64,000 nucleotides of DNA from Bordetella sp. H567. Its GTDB lineage: Bacteria; Pseudomonadota; Gammaproteobacteria; Burkholderiales; Burkholderiaceae_B. The stretch covers positions 4,476,084 to 4,540,083 of the forward strand of contig NZ_CP012334.1 in NCBI RefSeq assembly GCF_001704295.1, read 5' to 3'. The position numbers were made by a program, and so were the translations under genes. This document shows, in pieces, positions 44,216 to 53,145 of this stretch (its first letter is position 1; each line of letters opens with the position of its first letter). The notes under the pieces were generated by a model that saw nothing but the letters and a program-made list of their open reading frames with translations, searched no databases and was not told the DNA's origin.

Positions 44216-45210
44216 TCCAGGCTTTTCCTCGTCCTTTGCGCGTGCTCGTGTCGGGCGGCGCCGGCTTCATCGGCTCTCATCTGTGCGCGCGGCTGCTCGA
44301 CAAAGGGCACACCGTCCTTTGCCTGGACAATTTCTATACCGGCCAGGTCCAGCACGTCGAACCCCTGAAGAACAATCCGCGCTTCACCTTGATCACGCAC
44401 GATGTCGTGGAGCCCTTCGACGCGGAGGTCGACCGCATCTACAACCTGGCCTGCCCGGCCTCGCCCATCCACTACCAGACGCAGCCGGTGCATACGCTGC
44501 GCACCTGTTTCATGGGCGCGATGAACATGCTGGAGCTGGCCCGCAAGACCGGCGCGCGCATCCTGCAGGCATCCACCAGCGAAGTCTACGGCGACCCGCA
44601 GGTGCATCCACAGCGCGAAAGCTACTGGGGCCACGTCAACCCCATCGGCGTGCGCTCCTGCTATGACGAGGGCAAGCGCTGCGCCGAGACGCTGTTCCAC
44701 GACTACGCCCGCGTATACGGGGTCAAGATCAAGATCGCGCGGATCTTCAATACCTACGGCCCCAGCATGGCGCCCAACGACGGCCGCATCGTCTCGAACT
44801 TCATCCTGCAGGCGCTGCAGGGCCAGGCCATCACCATCTATGGCGACGGCAGCCAGACCCGCGCCTTCTGCTACGTGGACGATATGGTGGATGCACTGGA
44901 GCGGCTGATGGAAAGCCCGGAAGACGTGACCGGGCCGATCAACCTGGGCAACCCGGAAGAGCTGACGGTGCTGGACATCGCCAAGCGCATCCAGCGCCTG
45001 GCGGGCACCGACGTGCCGCTGGTGTTCCATCCGCTGCCGCCGGACGACCCGACCCAGCGCTGCCCGGATATCGGCCTGGCGGCGCGCGAGCTCGGGTGGG
45101 CGCCGCGCGTGCCGGTCGACGAAGGGCTGCGGCATACTATTCGCTACTTCAGCCAGTTCGTGAACGCCGATATCGTGCGGTCGCCCGCGCGCGCCGATGC
45201 GTCGCTGTAG
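44212..45210 (+). CDS. NAD-dependent epimerase, UDP-glucuronate decarboxylase-like
   Basis: A 332-residue extended SDR. The NAD motif GGAGFIGSHL is at residues 15-24, and Tyr151/Lys155 lie in CYDEGKR, a signature of UDP-xylose synthases. TSEVYGDPQVHPQRESYWG and RAFCYVDDMVDALERLM also fit that family. The predicted reaction converts UDP-glucuronate to UDP-xylose, or makes a related 4-keto sugar. It supplies a pentose donor for the cluster's glycosyltransferases. The start overlaps the preceding stop (ATGA). Confidence 0.9.
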   Translation: MIQAFPRPLRVLVSGGAGFIGSHLCARLLDKGHTVLCLDNFYTGQVQHVEPLKNNPRFTLITHDVVEPFDAEVDRIYNLACPASPIHYQTQPVHTLRTCFMGAMNMLELARKTGARILQASTSEVYGDPQVHPQRESYWGHVNPIGVRSCYDEGKRCAETLFHDYARVYGVKIKIARIFNTYGPSMAPNDGRIVSNFILQALQGQAITIYGDGSQTRAFCYVDDMVDALERLMESPEDVTGPINLGNPEELTVLDIAKRIQRLAGTDVPLVFHPLPPDDPTQRCPDIGLAARELGWAPRVPVDEGLRHTIRYFSQFVNADIVRSPARADASL

Positions 45211-45266
45211 GCGCCGCCGATACGGAATGGCGCACGCGGTATCCGCGTGCCAGCGAGGAGACCAAG

Positions 45267-45998
45267 GTGCAATCCATCGATGATCCTGGCGTGCTCGCGG
45301 CGGTGTCGCCGCATCTGGACGATGCCGTCGCCGGCTGCGGCGCCCTGCTGGCGGGCACGCCGGGCAGCACCGTCATCACGGTGTTCGCGGGCGTGCCGGA
45401 TGCCGCCCTGCCGCTGACGGAATGGGACCGGCGCTGCGGCTTCGGCGACGGCGCCTCCGCCATGAAGTGGCGTCTGGGCGAGGATGACAAGGCGCTGCAT
45501 CTGTTGAAGGCGCAGCCGGTGCGGCTGCCCTTCCTGGATGATCAGTACGTGCGCGCCATGGAGCGCGCAACGCCCAAGGCGGACAAGATCGCGCACGCGC
45601 TGGAGGGCGTGCTGGAAAAAGCGGGCGCGCGTACCGTGCTGTTTCCCGTGGGCATTTTCCACCGCGACCATATCCTGGTTTCCGACGCCGCGTTGATGCT
45701 GTTCGCCAGCAAGCCGGAGCGGCGCTGGGTGGCCTACGAGGACGCGCTGTACCGCACCAAACCGGGCCTGCTGCATGCGCGCCTGGTCCAGTTCTATACC
45801 CGCGGCATCAGCCTGACGCCGGTGTCGTTCCGCAATACGAACACGCACCGCAAGGCCACCGCGATGGCGGCCTATGGCAGCCAGATGCCGGAACTGGGCA
45901 TCACCAGGAACGAAGGCGATACCACCGCGCCGGAACGCTACTGGCTGCTGAGCGAATCCATCAAGCAGTCACCGGAAGCGGGGGCGGAGGCGCGATGA
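45267..45998 (+). CDS. PIG-L family deacetylase
   Basis: A 243-residue zinc hydrolase of the LmbE/PIG-L family. The N-terminal zinc motif is VSPHLDDAVAGCG (form P-H-x-D-D) and the third ligand lies in IFHRDHILVSDAA. Relatives remove N-acetyl groups from GlcNAc units of lipids, mycothiol precursors or antibiotics. GTG at 45267 is preceded by GAGGAG; no ATG fits. In this cluster it would free an amine on an acetamido sugar. It overlaps the next gene by four bases. Confidence 0.9.
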   Translation: MQSIDDPGVLAAVSPHLDDAVAGCGALLAGTPGSTVITVFAGVPDAALPLTEWDRRCGFGDGASAMKWRLGEDDKALHLLKAQPVRLPFLDDQYVRAMERATPKADKIAHALEGVLEKAGARTVLFPVGIFHRDHILVSDAALMLFASKPERRWVAYEDALYRTKPGLLHARLVQFYTRGISLTPVSFRNTNTHRKATAMAAYGSQMPELGITRNEGDTTAPERYWLLSESIKQSPEAGAEAR

Positions 45999-47071
45999 CG
46001 GGCCGCCAGCCGGCCGGCACGAACGGACAGCCGCCCCACACGGACGGCCGCGGCTCGCGCATGGACGGTCCGCCCGCGCGCGGAGAGGACGAGCCGCGGC
46101 CCGCGGACCGGGACGCGCCCCGCGTATCGGTCGTCGTCCTCACCCACGAACGGCGCGATGAACTCCTCAGCAACCTGGGCCGGCTGCGCGAGCGGCACCC
46201 CGGCGTGCCCGTGATCGTGGTGGACAACGGTTCGCGCGACGGCACCGCGCAGGCGGTCGCGGCCGCCTTTCCGGAAGTCACGCTGGTACGGGCGTCGGGC
46301 AACCTGGGCGCGGCGGGCCGCAACCTGGGGGTCTCGGCCGCCAGGACGCCTTACATCGCTTTCTGCGACGACGACACCTGCTGGGAAAGCGGCGCGCTGG
46401 AAGCGGCGCAACAACTGCTGGACGCGGCGCCCCGGGCCGGCGTCATCAGTGCCTGCGTGCTCGTCGGCCCACACGGGTCGGTGGACCCCACATGCGACAT
46501 CATGGCGCGCAGCCCGCTGGGACCCGGGCCGGCGGGCACCATGCGGCTGATGGGATTCATGGCCGGCGCCTGCATCGTGCGGCGGGAAGCGTACCTTCAG
46601 GCGGGCGGCTATGAGCCGCGCTTCTTCATTGGCGGCGAAGAGGAGCTGCTTACCCTGGATATGGCAAGGCTGGGCTGGGAGATGCTATACGCGGGCCATA
46701 TCCGGACTTGGCATCATCCGTCGCCCCGGCGCGACCGCCCACGCCGCGTGCATCTGCTCAGCCGCAATGCCCTATGGACCGCCTGGCTGCGACTGCCCCT
46801 GCGAGCAGCCTGGGAAGAGACCCGCTCCGTGCTGCACCAATGCGCGCGCCCCGGCCAGGCCGCCCGGGTCTTGCTGGCCGCGCTGGCCGGCGTGCCCTGG
46901 ATCCTCCGGTACCGTGCCTGCATCCCGCCGGAAGTCGAACGGCAACGCCGCCTTGTCGTGGGCCCGCGTGCGAGCGCTACACCCGGGACGCTGGCGCGGA
47001 CGGGCCGGCAGGCGCTTCCAGCATTGCCGCATGAAGCGGAAAATTGGCGCGCAAAGCGGTCAGGGCGGTAA
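45995..47071 (+). CDS. Glycosyltransferase family 2, last gene of cluster
   Basis: A 358-residue GT-A enzyme. The first 40 residues are Pro/Gly/Arg-rich and probably disordered. RVSVVVLTHERRDELLSNLG opens the fold, IVVDNGSRDGTAQAV and FCDDDTCWESGALE are the nucleotide/metal regions, and GEEELLTLDMARLGWEM the acceptor-side helix. The layout matches rhamnosyl- or similar transferases. It ends the eleven-gene run. Its 3' end overlaps a probable small minus-strand gene. Confidence 0.88.
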   Translation: MTGRQPAGTNGQPPHTDGRGSRMDGPPARGEDEPRPADRDAPRVSVVVLTHERRDELLSNLGRLRERHPGVPVIVVDNGSRDGTAQAVAAAFPEVTLVRASGNLGAAGRNLGVSAARTPYIAFCDDDTCWESGALEAAQQLLDAAPRAGVISACVLVGPHGSVDPTCDIMARSPLGPGPAGTMRLMGFMAGACIVRREAYLQAGGYEPRFFIGGEEELLTLDMARLGWEMLYAGHIRTWHHPSPRRDRPRRVHLLSRNALWTAWLRLPLRAAWEETRSVLHQCARPGQAARVLLAALAGVPWILRYRACIPPEVERQRRLVVGPRASATPGTLARTGRQALPALPHEAENWRAKRSGR

Positions 47072-47222
47072 GGATCCCTGCCCGGCGGTCCGGGGCGTCC
47101 TCGTCCAGATCGGGCAGCAGCCGGTCCAGCACCTGGAGTGCCTCTTCCCACGCAAGGATCAAGCACGCGCAGTGCGGTGCGACAGACGTATCCGCGGGGA
47201 TCTCCGCCTGCGCGGCTTTCAT
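46977..47222 (-). CDS. Small hypothetical protein
   Basis: An 81-residue reading frame beginning MKAAQAEIPADTS, with a helical-looking core LILAWEEALQVLDRLLPDLD and LTALTALRANFPLHAAMLEA. Third codon positions are GC-rich, as in real genes here, and the frame is not the best shadow of the overlapping GT2 gene. It overlaps the GT2 3' end by about 95 bp in the opposite direction. The ribosome site is weak. No family recognised. Confidence 0.45.
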   Translation of the reverse strand: MKAAQAEIPADTSVAPHCACLILAWEEALQVLDRLLPDLDEDAPDRRAGILTALTALRANFPLHAAMLEAPAGPSAPASRV

Positions 47223-47401
47223 GGCGTGGAGCGCGCGGCATGAGCAGGCGGCAGGGTGCCGCCGGGGGACGGGAATTGCATACATGGCCGGCGCGCCCTA
47301 CTCATCCAGGTAGGCATTTTTTCCAAAGACACGCGCCGCGCCCCCGGGCATGCCGGCTGCGAGTCATTCCGGACCCGGAGCCCACCGGCGCAGGAGCAGC
47401 C

Positions 47402-47671
47402 ATGAGCCAGGAACCCAAACCAAAGGAGCGCGCGAGAGAACGCGCCGCTTCTGACCATAGCGGCGATGCACAAGATCACGCGATCTTACGACCGGACACA
47501 GGTGCCCGCGAGGACCCGCCCGCCCGCTCGCTGCAGAACCGTCCGATCGATCCTAACTCCGCGGCGGAGAAGACATTTCCGCCCGGCGTGGACGCCAGGG
47601 ACGTCGCCGATCCTGGGCGCCAGACACCCGGCGCCCCACCCGTGGACAACCGCTCAGGCAAGAAAAGGTAG
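47402..47671 (+). CDS. Small hydrophilic hypothetical protein
   Basis: An 89-residue, strongly charged and Pro-rich protein with no hydrophobic core (start MSQEPKPKERARERAASD, end PPVDNRSGKKR). It is probably intrinsically disordered. AGGAG lies seven bases before the ATG. It precedes the hemerythrin gene by 84 bp and may share its expression. No function is inferred. Confidence 0.6.
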   Translation: MSQEPKPKERARERAASDHSGDAQDHAILRPDTGAREDPPARSLQNRPIDPNSAAEKTFPPGVDARDVADPGRQTPGAPPVDNRSGKKR

Positions 47672-47754
47672 ACAGGGACAGGTCTCCGGGCACGGTGCTT
47701 GCTTAGATGCCGCGCCGCGCCATTGCGGCATCCCCGTGGACAAGGAGAACCAGT

Positions 47755-48234
47755 ATGAATAAGGCGGAAATCCCTCTCGCGCAGCGCGACGCCCTGACCT
47801 TGATGTTGGACGGTCATTGCGCGGTCAAGAAGCTCTTCAAGGACTTCGGGAAGACGGCTGATCCGGAGATCCGCGAGGCGATTGCGCACGAGGCGTGCAT
47901 GACCTTGACCGTGCTGGCCCAGATCGAAGAAGAACTGTTCTACCCATTCCTGCGCGCGCAGAATCCCGCCGCTTTCGGCCGCCTGCTGGACAAGGCCGTG
48001 GTCGAGCATGGTGTCGCGCGCAACCTTATCGCGCAGATCCAGGGTATGACCAGCGATGACCCGCTGTTCCATGCCCGCGTGTCGGTCCTGGGCGAATACA
48101 TCGGCCACCACATCGAGGAAGAGGAAGGCGAACTCTTTCCCAAGCTGGTGGTGCTGAATGTCGACCTGCGTGATATCGCCAAGAAACTGCAGCAACGCAA
48201 GGAAGAGATCGCCACCGTGGCACATCTGGCATGA
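47755..48234 (+). CDS. Hemerythrin-like HHE domain protein
   Basis: A 159-residue four-helix iron-binding protein. Metal ligands sit in LDGHCAVKKLFKDF (helix 1 His), QIEEELFYPFL (Glu), VVEHGVARNLI (His) and IGHHIEEEEGELFPKL (His and Glu). This arrangement is typical of bacterial HHE proteins linked to oxygen, nitric oxide or iron stress. An AAGGAGAACC site precedes the ATG at 47755. It is followed 30 bp later by a small gene probably in the same unit. Confidence 0.87.
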   Translation: MNKAEIPLAQRDALTLMLDGHCAVKKLFKDFGKTADPEIREAIAHEACMTLTVLAQIEEELFYPFLRAQNPAAFGRLLDKAVVEHGVARNLIAQIQGMTSDDPLFHARVSVLGEYIGHHIEEEEGELFPKLVVLNVDLRDIAKKLQQRKEEIATVAHLA

Positions 48235-48264
48235 CACCGGGACGCCGGCGGGGATAGGAATGCG

Positions 48265-48477
48265 ATGAAAATCCTGACTAAGGAAACCCCCAGCTCCAGG
48301 GCGACGCTGTGGTTGGCGCCCACCATGCAGGGGGGTTTCCGCTGGGAAGTCGAAGTCGTCGATACGGGTAAGACGGCGGTACCTCAGGTGATCCAGTCCC
48401 AATTCGTGTTCCGCACGCCTACCGACGCCGCGCTGGACGGAATCCGCGCGCTCGAGGAGCTGGCCGTGCCGCCCTGA
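48265..48477 (+). CDS. Small hypothetical protein downstream of hemerythrin
   Basis: A 70-residue protein with a beta-rich first half (RWEVEVVDTGKTAVPQVIQS) and a short helix (TDAALDGIRALEELA). It follows the hemerythrin gene by 30 bp and precedes a strong terminator, so it probably ends that unit. The ribosome site is weak (GGATAGGAATGCG). No family recognised. Confidence 0.6.
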   Translation: MKILTKETPSSRATLWLAPTMQGGFRWEVEVVDTGKTAVPQVIQSQFVFRTPTDAALDGIRALEELAVPP

Positions 48478-48554
48478 GTGCCGTGACTGCCGTGAGGGAG
48501 CTCGCGCGCGGATGGACCACCGGGTTTCACGCCGCGCCGGCAAGAATGAATCGA

Positions 48555-48582
48555 AGCGCGCCGCACTTGCGGCGCGCTTTTT
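48555..48582 (+). terminator. Rho-independent terminator
   Basis: A perfect ten-pair stem AGCGCGCCGC-ACTT-GCGGCGCGCT is followed by TTTT and an AT-rich tail. It ends the hemerythrin unit 78 bp after the last stop. This is the clearest intrinsic terminator in the window. Confidence 0.88.
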
Positions 48583-48603
48583 ATATGCGCCCCCGTGTCG
48601 GCG

Positions 48604-49236
48604 CTACGGCCGGGGCGCGCCCCGGTCGCCGGGCAGCAGGCTGGGGGGCGCCTCCCGCGAAGCCGGCGATACCGTGCCGGGAGCGGCACCCGCCGGCACG
48701 CTTTCCTCCGGGCTGGCCTTGCCGCTGGCCGCCAGCGTCTTGCGCAAGGCCATACCGGCGTCCAGGTGTGATTTCAGGCTGGGCAGGCCCTGCTGCGCAT
48801 AGGCCTTCACCTCCGGATCCTTGGCGTGCTCTGCGGCATCCACGAAAAGCGCTACCGCGTCATTGTGCGCCGCGATCGCGACGTCGTCGGCATATCGCCT
48901 GTCGAAGCGCGTGCCGGTCTCGCCCTGCAAGGACTTGAGCGTACGCGCCTGGCTATCGGACATATCGGCGGGCAGTGCGACGCCCTTGGCGGCGGCCAAG
49001 GCCTTGAGCTGGTCCGCCATGGCGGCATGGCCGTCAATCATCGTGCGCGCATAGCGCTTGACCTCATCGTTCTCGGCGTTGCGGAGCGCCCATTCGCTGG
49101 CCTGAACCTCGAACGCGTCCGCCTGCGCCGCCCGGACCATGAATTGTGCATCGCCGCGATCCAGCCCTTCCCCGTGCGCGGTTGCAACAGTGGCCAGGAA
49201 AAATATTGACATTCCCACGCGTATCCAATATTTCAC
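48604..49236 (-). CDS. DUF4142 secreted protein
   Basis: A 210-residue exported protein. The GTG start at 49236 has AAGGAGATAACC upstream; longer in-frame starts lack a site. The signal peptide is YWIRVGMSIFFLATVATAHG. The DUF4142 core is a ferritin-like helical bundle: FMVRAAQADAFEVQASEWAL, VKRYARTMIDGHAAMADQLK, and HDAVALFVDAAEHAKDPEVK-like helices. The last 40 residues are Pro/Ala-rich. Function of the family is unknown; stress or envelope roles are often suggested. Confidence 0.85.
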   Translation of the reverse strand: MKYWIRVGMSIFFLATVATAHGEGLDRGDAQFMVRAAQADAFEVQASEWALRNAENDEVKRYARTMIDGHAAMADQLKALAAAKGVALPADMSDSQARTLKSLQGETGTRFDRRYADDVAIAAHNDAVALFVDAAEHAKDPEVKAYAQQGLPSLKSHLDAGMALRKTLAASGKASPEESVPAGAAPGTVSPASREAPPSLLPGDRGAPRP

Positions 49237-49447
49237 GGTTATCTCCTTCGATGCGAGGCCCGCGCTCGGGGCCGCGCAACCTCTGTGCCCATCCAGGGCG
49301 GCAGTCGTGGAGGCCACCGTGGAAACGCCCCACGAGGCGCGTGGGACGAAGGGCAAGATGCCGGTACAGAGCAGTTCCCCGTCGGCGGCAAGGCGGGGCT
49401 CCCGATAAGAGATGTCTCGTTCGAATGACACGCTGGAGGAAGCTCAA

Positions 49448-50320
49448 ATGCAGGACGCGATGGAGATTTTTGTCGGCTGCGATCCCAACAACGGGGATCT
49501 GGAACAGATGATGGTGCTGGAGTACAGCCTGCGCAAGCATGCCTCGCTGCCCGTGCATATCCATTGGATGCGATTGACGCGCGATCCCGGCAGCCCCTGG
49601 TTCTGCGATCCCGCCACGGGCCAGGGCTGGCGCACCGAGACCTGGTCCACGCCGTTCTCGGCACTGCGCTGGAGCCTGCCGGCCTGCATGGACTACCAGG
49701 GCCGCGCCTTGTACATGGATGCCGACATGCTGGTGCTGGACGACATCGCACGGGTGTGGACGATGCCCATGGCCGAAGATGCGGTGATGGCGGCGCGCCG
49801 GAATGGCAACGAATGGCTGTACTGCGTCACGCTGTGGGATTGCGCGCGCGCCCGGCACCATCTGCCGGCGCTGCAGGAGATGCGCGCCGATCCCAAGGCC
49901 CACCGCCGCCTCAAGCAGTATTTCTCGCGCCATCCGCGGCTGATCCAGCCATTGGACACGCGCTACAACTGCGTCGACGGCGAGGGCTGCGCCGCGTCGG
50001 AAATCGGGATCCTGCATTATTCCGACATGAGCACGCAGTTCAGCCATCGCCATGCGCTGGCGCGGCGGCGCGCGGAGGGCGGAGAACACTGGTACGACGG
50101 CCCCGTGCGCGATCATCCCCGCGCCGATCTCACCGCCCTGTTCGACCGCTATTACCAGGAAGCCCTGGACGCGGGATATCGTCCCGAGCACTATCGCACG
50201 GAGCCGTTTGGCGCGCTGCCCAAGGCGTCGCAGCAGGATTATCCCGGCAACGTGCGGCGCGCCCGGCAGCGCTGGACGCGCCGCTTGTTATCGCCCGCCG
50301 GCTGGTTCAGGCGCGCGTGA
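49448..50320 (+). CDS. Glycosyltransferase family 8-like protein
   Basis: A 290-residue GT-A enzyme. MEIFVGCDPNNGDLEQMMVL opens the nucleotide-binding fold, and RALYMDADMLVLDDIARVW holds the D-x-D metal motif of family 8. RYNCVDGEGCAASEIGILHY fits the donor/acceptor loop, and the later H-x-x-G type His lies in the WYDGPVRDHPRADL region. The ATG at 49448 is preceded by GGAGGAAG. It stands alone between minus-strand genes, apart from the main glycan cluster but only 2.4 kb from it. Confidence 0.82.
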   Translation: MQDAMEIFVGCDPNNGDLEQMMVLEYSLRKHASLPVHIHWMRLTRDPGSPWFCDPATGQGWRTETWSTPFSALRWSLPACMDYQGRALYMDADMLVLDDIARVWTMPMAEDAVMAARRNGNEWLYCVTLWDCARARHHLPALQEMRADPKAHRRLKQYFSRHPRLIQPLDTRYNCVDGEGCAASEIGILHYSDMSTQFSHRHALARRRAEGGEHWYDGPVRDHPRADLTALFDRYYQEALDAGYRPEHYRTEPFGALPKASQQDYPGNVRRARQRWTRRLLSPAGWFRRA

Positions 50321-50370
50321 TCCCGCCGCGCAGGCGGACCGGTCCTGGACCCGAACCGCCTCAGCAGGCC

Positions 50371-52098
50371 CTAGGCGAACAGGTTGCGCGCCTGCTTCAA
50401 CAGCTCGCTTTTCTGCAGCATGCCCACCACGCGGCGTTCGTCGCGATCGCTCAGCACCGGGGTGCGTTCGGCGGGCGATTCCACCACCGTCTGCCAGACA
50501 TCCAGCAGGCGCTGCCCGGCATACACCACCGGGAAATCCGTCGTCGCCATCCGCGTGAGCGTCGCGTCGCCGCCCTCTCCCGCGTTGACGCGCGCCATCA
50601 GGTCGTTCACCCATACTGCCCCGAGAAAGCGCTGGGCATCGTCGACCAGGAAAACGAAGCGATTACGCTGCTTCAGGCCGATCTTCAGCGCGTCCTCCAG
50701 CGTGGCGGAGACCGGCGCCAGCAAGCCCGTTGGCCGCATCATGCCGCCCGCGGTCGCGTCGGCAAGAAAGCTGCGGCGTTCATCGCGCGCACGGTGGCGC
50801 GCGATGACCTCGTAGGTACCGGTCAGGCGGAACAACATGGATACGGCATAGGCCGCGGCCGTCGCGATCATCAGCGGAAAGACGAAGGAGGGTTCGCGCG
50901 TCATCTCGAACACCATCAGCGTGGACATCAAGGGCGCCTGCGTCGTGGCCGCCAGCGATGCCGCCATGCCCAGCACCCCCAACAGCACCACGCCGTCCTG
51001 CAGGCCAAAGATGTGCGCGGCGGCGGGCGCACAGACCCCGCCAGCCAGGGCGCCGATCAGCAGCGACGGGGTGAACAGCCCGCCGATGGCGCCGGAGCCG
51101 ACGGTGGCCGCGGTCGCCAGCACTTTCAGCGCCAGCAGTAGCAATAGCGAGGTGGCCAGCGGATGGCCGTCCAGCATGCGCGCGATGGGCGCGAACCCGT
51201 TGCCCGTGACGTCGGGCGCCACCAGCGTGACCATGCCGACGATCAAGCCGCCCACGCCCATGCGCAGCACCACGGAGGGAAAGGCACGCGCGAACAGCTT
51301 GCGGGCCAGGCGCGTGATCCACAGGAAGGCCGACCCCACCGTGCCCGCCACCAGTCCCAGCGCGAGGGCAGCCAGCACGCCGCTTCCCGTGACGCCGAAG
51401 GCATAGGGCGGCAGGTCGTACAAGGGATTGAACTGTCCCATCACGCTGGTCATCCACGTGGATGCGACGGCCGCCGTGAAGAGATAGCCGATGCGGCGCA
51501 GTTCGAGCGAACCGAAGGCGATCTCCGCGACGAAAATCGCGGCCGCCAGCGGCGTGTGATACACCGCCGTCAAGCCGCCCGTGGCGGCCATCGCGACGGC
51601 CAGCCGGAAATCCGCGCCCCGCACACTGGGCAGCAGGCGCGCACAGAAGGCGGAGCCAGCGGTCGCGGACAGCTGCACCATGGCGCCTTCCTTGCCGATG
51701 GAGCCGCCTGACACGATGGAGAAGAAAGAGGACACGCAGCGCAGCAACGAGGGCAGCACCGGGATGCGCGCCATCTTGCCGTCGATGGTCTCCAGGTATT
51801 CGGACACCACGCCCGCCCGCTTCTCGCGGCGCTGCGCCTGCGCCAGGAACAGCGCCGCGATGGCGCCACCGGCCGTGGGCAAGGCGATGCGCGCGTACCA
51901 GGGCAGGCTGGCGAAGACCTCGGTAATGTCGGCATCCGTGCCGAACAGCCCTGCCGATGCGTGCTCCAGGCACCAGCGGAAGACATGCGCGGCCAGCGCG
52001 CCCAGGATGCCCGCGGCGACGGCCAGCACGATGCCGCGCAGGTAATCGGCAACGCTGCGTCCTTCCCTGTCCAATTTATCGAGGAAGTGCACCGCCAT
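50371..52098 (-). CDS. ClC-family chloride channel/antiporter with CBS domains
   Basis: A 575-residue membrane protein with about ten to twelve helices. Chloride-pathway motifs are SIVSGGSIGKEGAMVQLSAT (the G-K/R-E-G gate with its Glu) and GSGAIGGLFTPSLLIGAL. Residues from about 445 contain a CBS pair (TGLLAPVSATLEDALKIGLK, AGQRLLDVWQTVVESPAER) that may bind adenine nucleotides. It may move Cl-/H+ for acid or ionic balance. AAGGACAG precedes the ATG at 52098. A divergently unrelated LysR gene lies upstream on the same strand. Confidence 0.92.
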   Translation of the reverse strand: MAVHFLDKLDREGRSVADYLRGIVLAVAAGILGALAAHVFRWCLEHASAGLFGTDADITEVFASLPWYARIALPTAGGAIAALFLAQAQRREKRAGVVSEYLETIDGKMARIPVLPSLLRCVSSFFSIVSGGSIGKEGAMVQLSATAGSAFCARLLPSVRGADFRLAVAMAATGGLTAVYHTPLAAAIFVAEIAFGSLELRRIGYLFTAAVASTWMTSVMGQFNPLYDLPPYAFGVTGSGVLAALALGLVAGTVGSAFLWITRLARKLFARAFPSVVLRMGVGGLIVGMVTLVAPDVTGNGFAPIARMLDGHPLATSLLLLLALKVLATAATVGSGAIGGLFTPSLLIGALAGGVCAPAAAHIFGLQDGVVLLGVLGMAASLAATTQAPLMSTLMVFEMTREPSFVFPLMIATAAAYAVSMLFRLTGTYEVIARHRARDERRSFLADATAGGMMRPTGLLAPVSATLEDALKIGLKQRNRFVFLVDDAQRFLGAVWVNDLMARVNAGEGGDATLTRMATTDFPVVYAGQRLLDVWQTVVESPAERTPVLSDRDERRVVGMLQKSELLKQARNLFA

Positions 52099-52160
52099 GT
52101 CTCTGTCCTTTTTCCACGAATGTTTTTTTGCGGCGCCGCCCCTGCGGCACCACCTTCGAT

Positions 52161-53057
52161 CTATGACCGGTTCTTCAGCACCGCGCGAAAGGCCTTCATC
52201 ATCGGCGACCAGACCGCCTGCCGCCGGCTGAGCAGCGAGATATCGCGCTTCAGCGGCAAGGCCGCATCGACGGGCAGCGCCGCCACGCCGGCCTGGGCGG
52301 TGTCTTCCAGCAGGGACGCGGGCGCGACCGTCAGCAAGTCGGTGCCGGCCACCAGCTTCAATACTCCCGCCGAAATGAAGTCCACCTCCAGCACGGCGCG
52401 CGGCAGCGGCTGGTCCGCGCGCGCGAACGCCGCATCCAGCCGCTGGCGCGCCACCGATGTGCGCTTGGGCAGTATCCAGCCCCGATCCGCCAGGTCCGCC
52501 AGCGAAATGGCGGCGCGCTTGAACAGTGGATGGCGCCGGCCGGCCACCAGCCGCAGCACGTCGTGGCCCATCGCATCCTGGCGCAGCACGCCACCCCGCG
52601 TGCCGTCCGACGGTGCAACGGCCAGATCGAGATCGCCGCGTTCCACGAGATCGGGCAGCTCGTCGGACAGTCCCAAGGTGAGCACGACGCGCAGGCCGGG
52701 CTGCGCCGGCAGTAGCGCTTCCAGGGCGGGCATGACGACGGTGTCCATGGTCGCGGCCGTGGCGCCCAGGCGCAGCAGTCCGCCGCCGCCGGCGCGCAGG
52801 CCTTCGGCATGGCGTACCGCGTCTTCGTATTGGTTGACGACCTTGCGCGCATGCTCGGCGAAGGCCAAGCCCGCCGACGTCGGGCGTATGGCGCGCCCCG
52901 CCCGGTCGAACAAGGCCAGGCCGGTCTCGTCTTCAAGCCGCTTGAGGGACTTCGACAGGGCAGGCTGGGTGACCGCGCAGGCCGATGCCGCGCGCCCCAG
53001 GTGACCGTGGGTCACGACCGCCAGGAAGTACGAAAGGTCGCGCAGCGAAAGATCCAT
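52161..53057 (-). CDS. LysR-family transcriptional regulator (ferredoxin side)
   Basis: A 298-residue LysR protein. The HTH spans GHLGRAASACAVTQPALSKS and GLALFDRAGRAIRPTSAG. It is divergent from a small ferredoxin gene with a T-N11-A inverted repeat in the 88-bp gap, so it probably controls itself and perhaps the ferredoxin. The gene 62 bp downstream is the ClC channel on the same strand; co-transcription is possible. Inducer unknown. Confidence 0.9.
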   Translation of the reverse strand: MDLSLRDLSYFLAVVTHGHLGRAASACAVTQPALSKSLKRLEDETGLALFDRAGRAIRPTSAGLAFAEHARKVVNQYEDAVRHAEGLRAGGGGLLRLGATAATMDTVVMPALEALLPAQPGLRVVLTLGLSDELPDLVERGDLDLAVAPSDGTRGGVLRQDAMGHDVLRLVAGRRHPLFKRAAISLADLADRGWILPKRTSVARQRLDAAFARADQPLPRAVLEVDFISAGVLKLVAGTDLLTVAPASLLEDTAQAGVAALPVDAALPLKRDISLLSRRQAVWSPMMKAFRAVLKNRS

Positions 53058-53065
53058 GAACCCGA

Positions 53066-53082
53066 GTTATGCAATCGATAAC
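53066..53082. promoter_or_regulatory. LysR-type operator GTTAT-N7-ATAAC
   Basis: Five-base perfect arms with a seven-base spacer and T-N11-A core lie 8 bp upstream of the LysR start codon, in the gap shared with the ferredoxin gene. The position fits autorepression. Confidence 0.55.
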
Positions 53083-53145
53083 CGAAAGGAATCCAAAGTG
53101 TAGCGCGGGCCGGGGCCGAAATCCATTTGCCCTAGAATCCAACGC

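Noticed and set aside
48555..48582. Terminator acting also on the minus strand
   Set aside because: The minus-strand side of the stem is followed by CGATTC, not a T-tract, so only plus-strand termination is supported.
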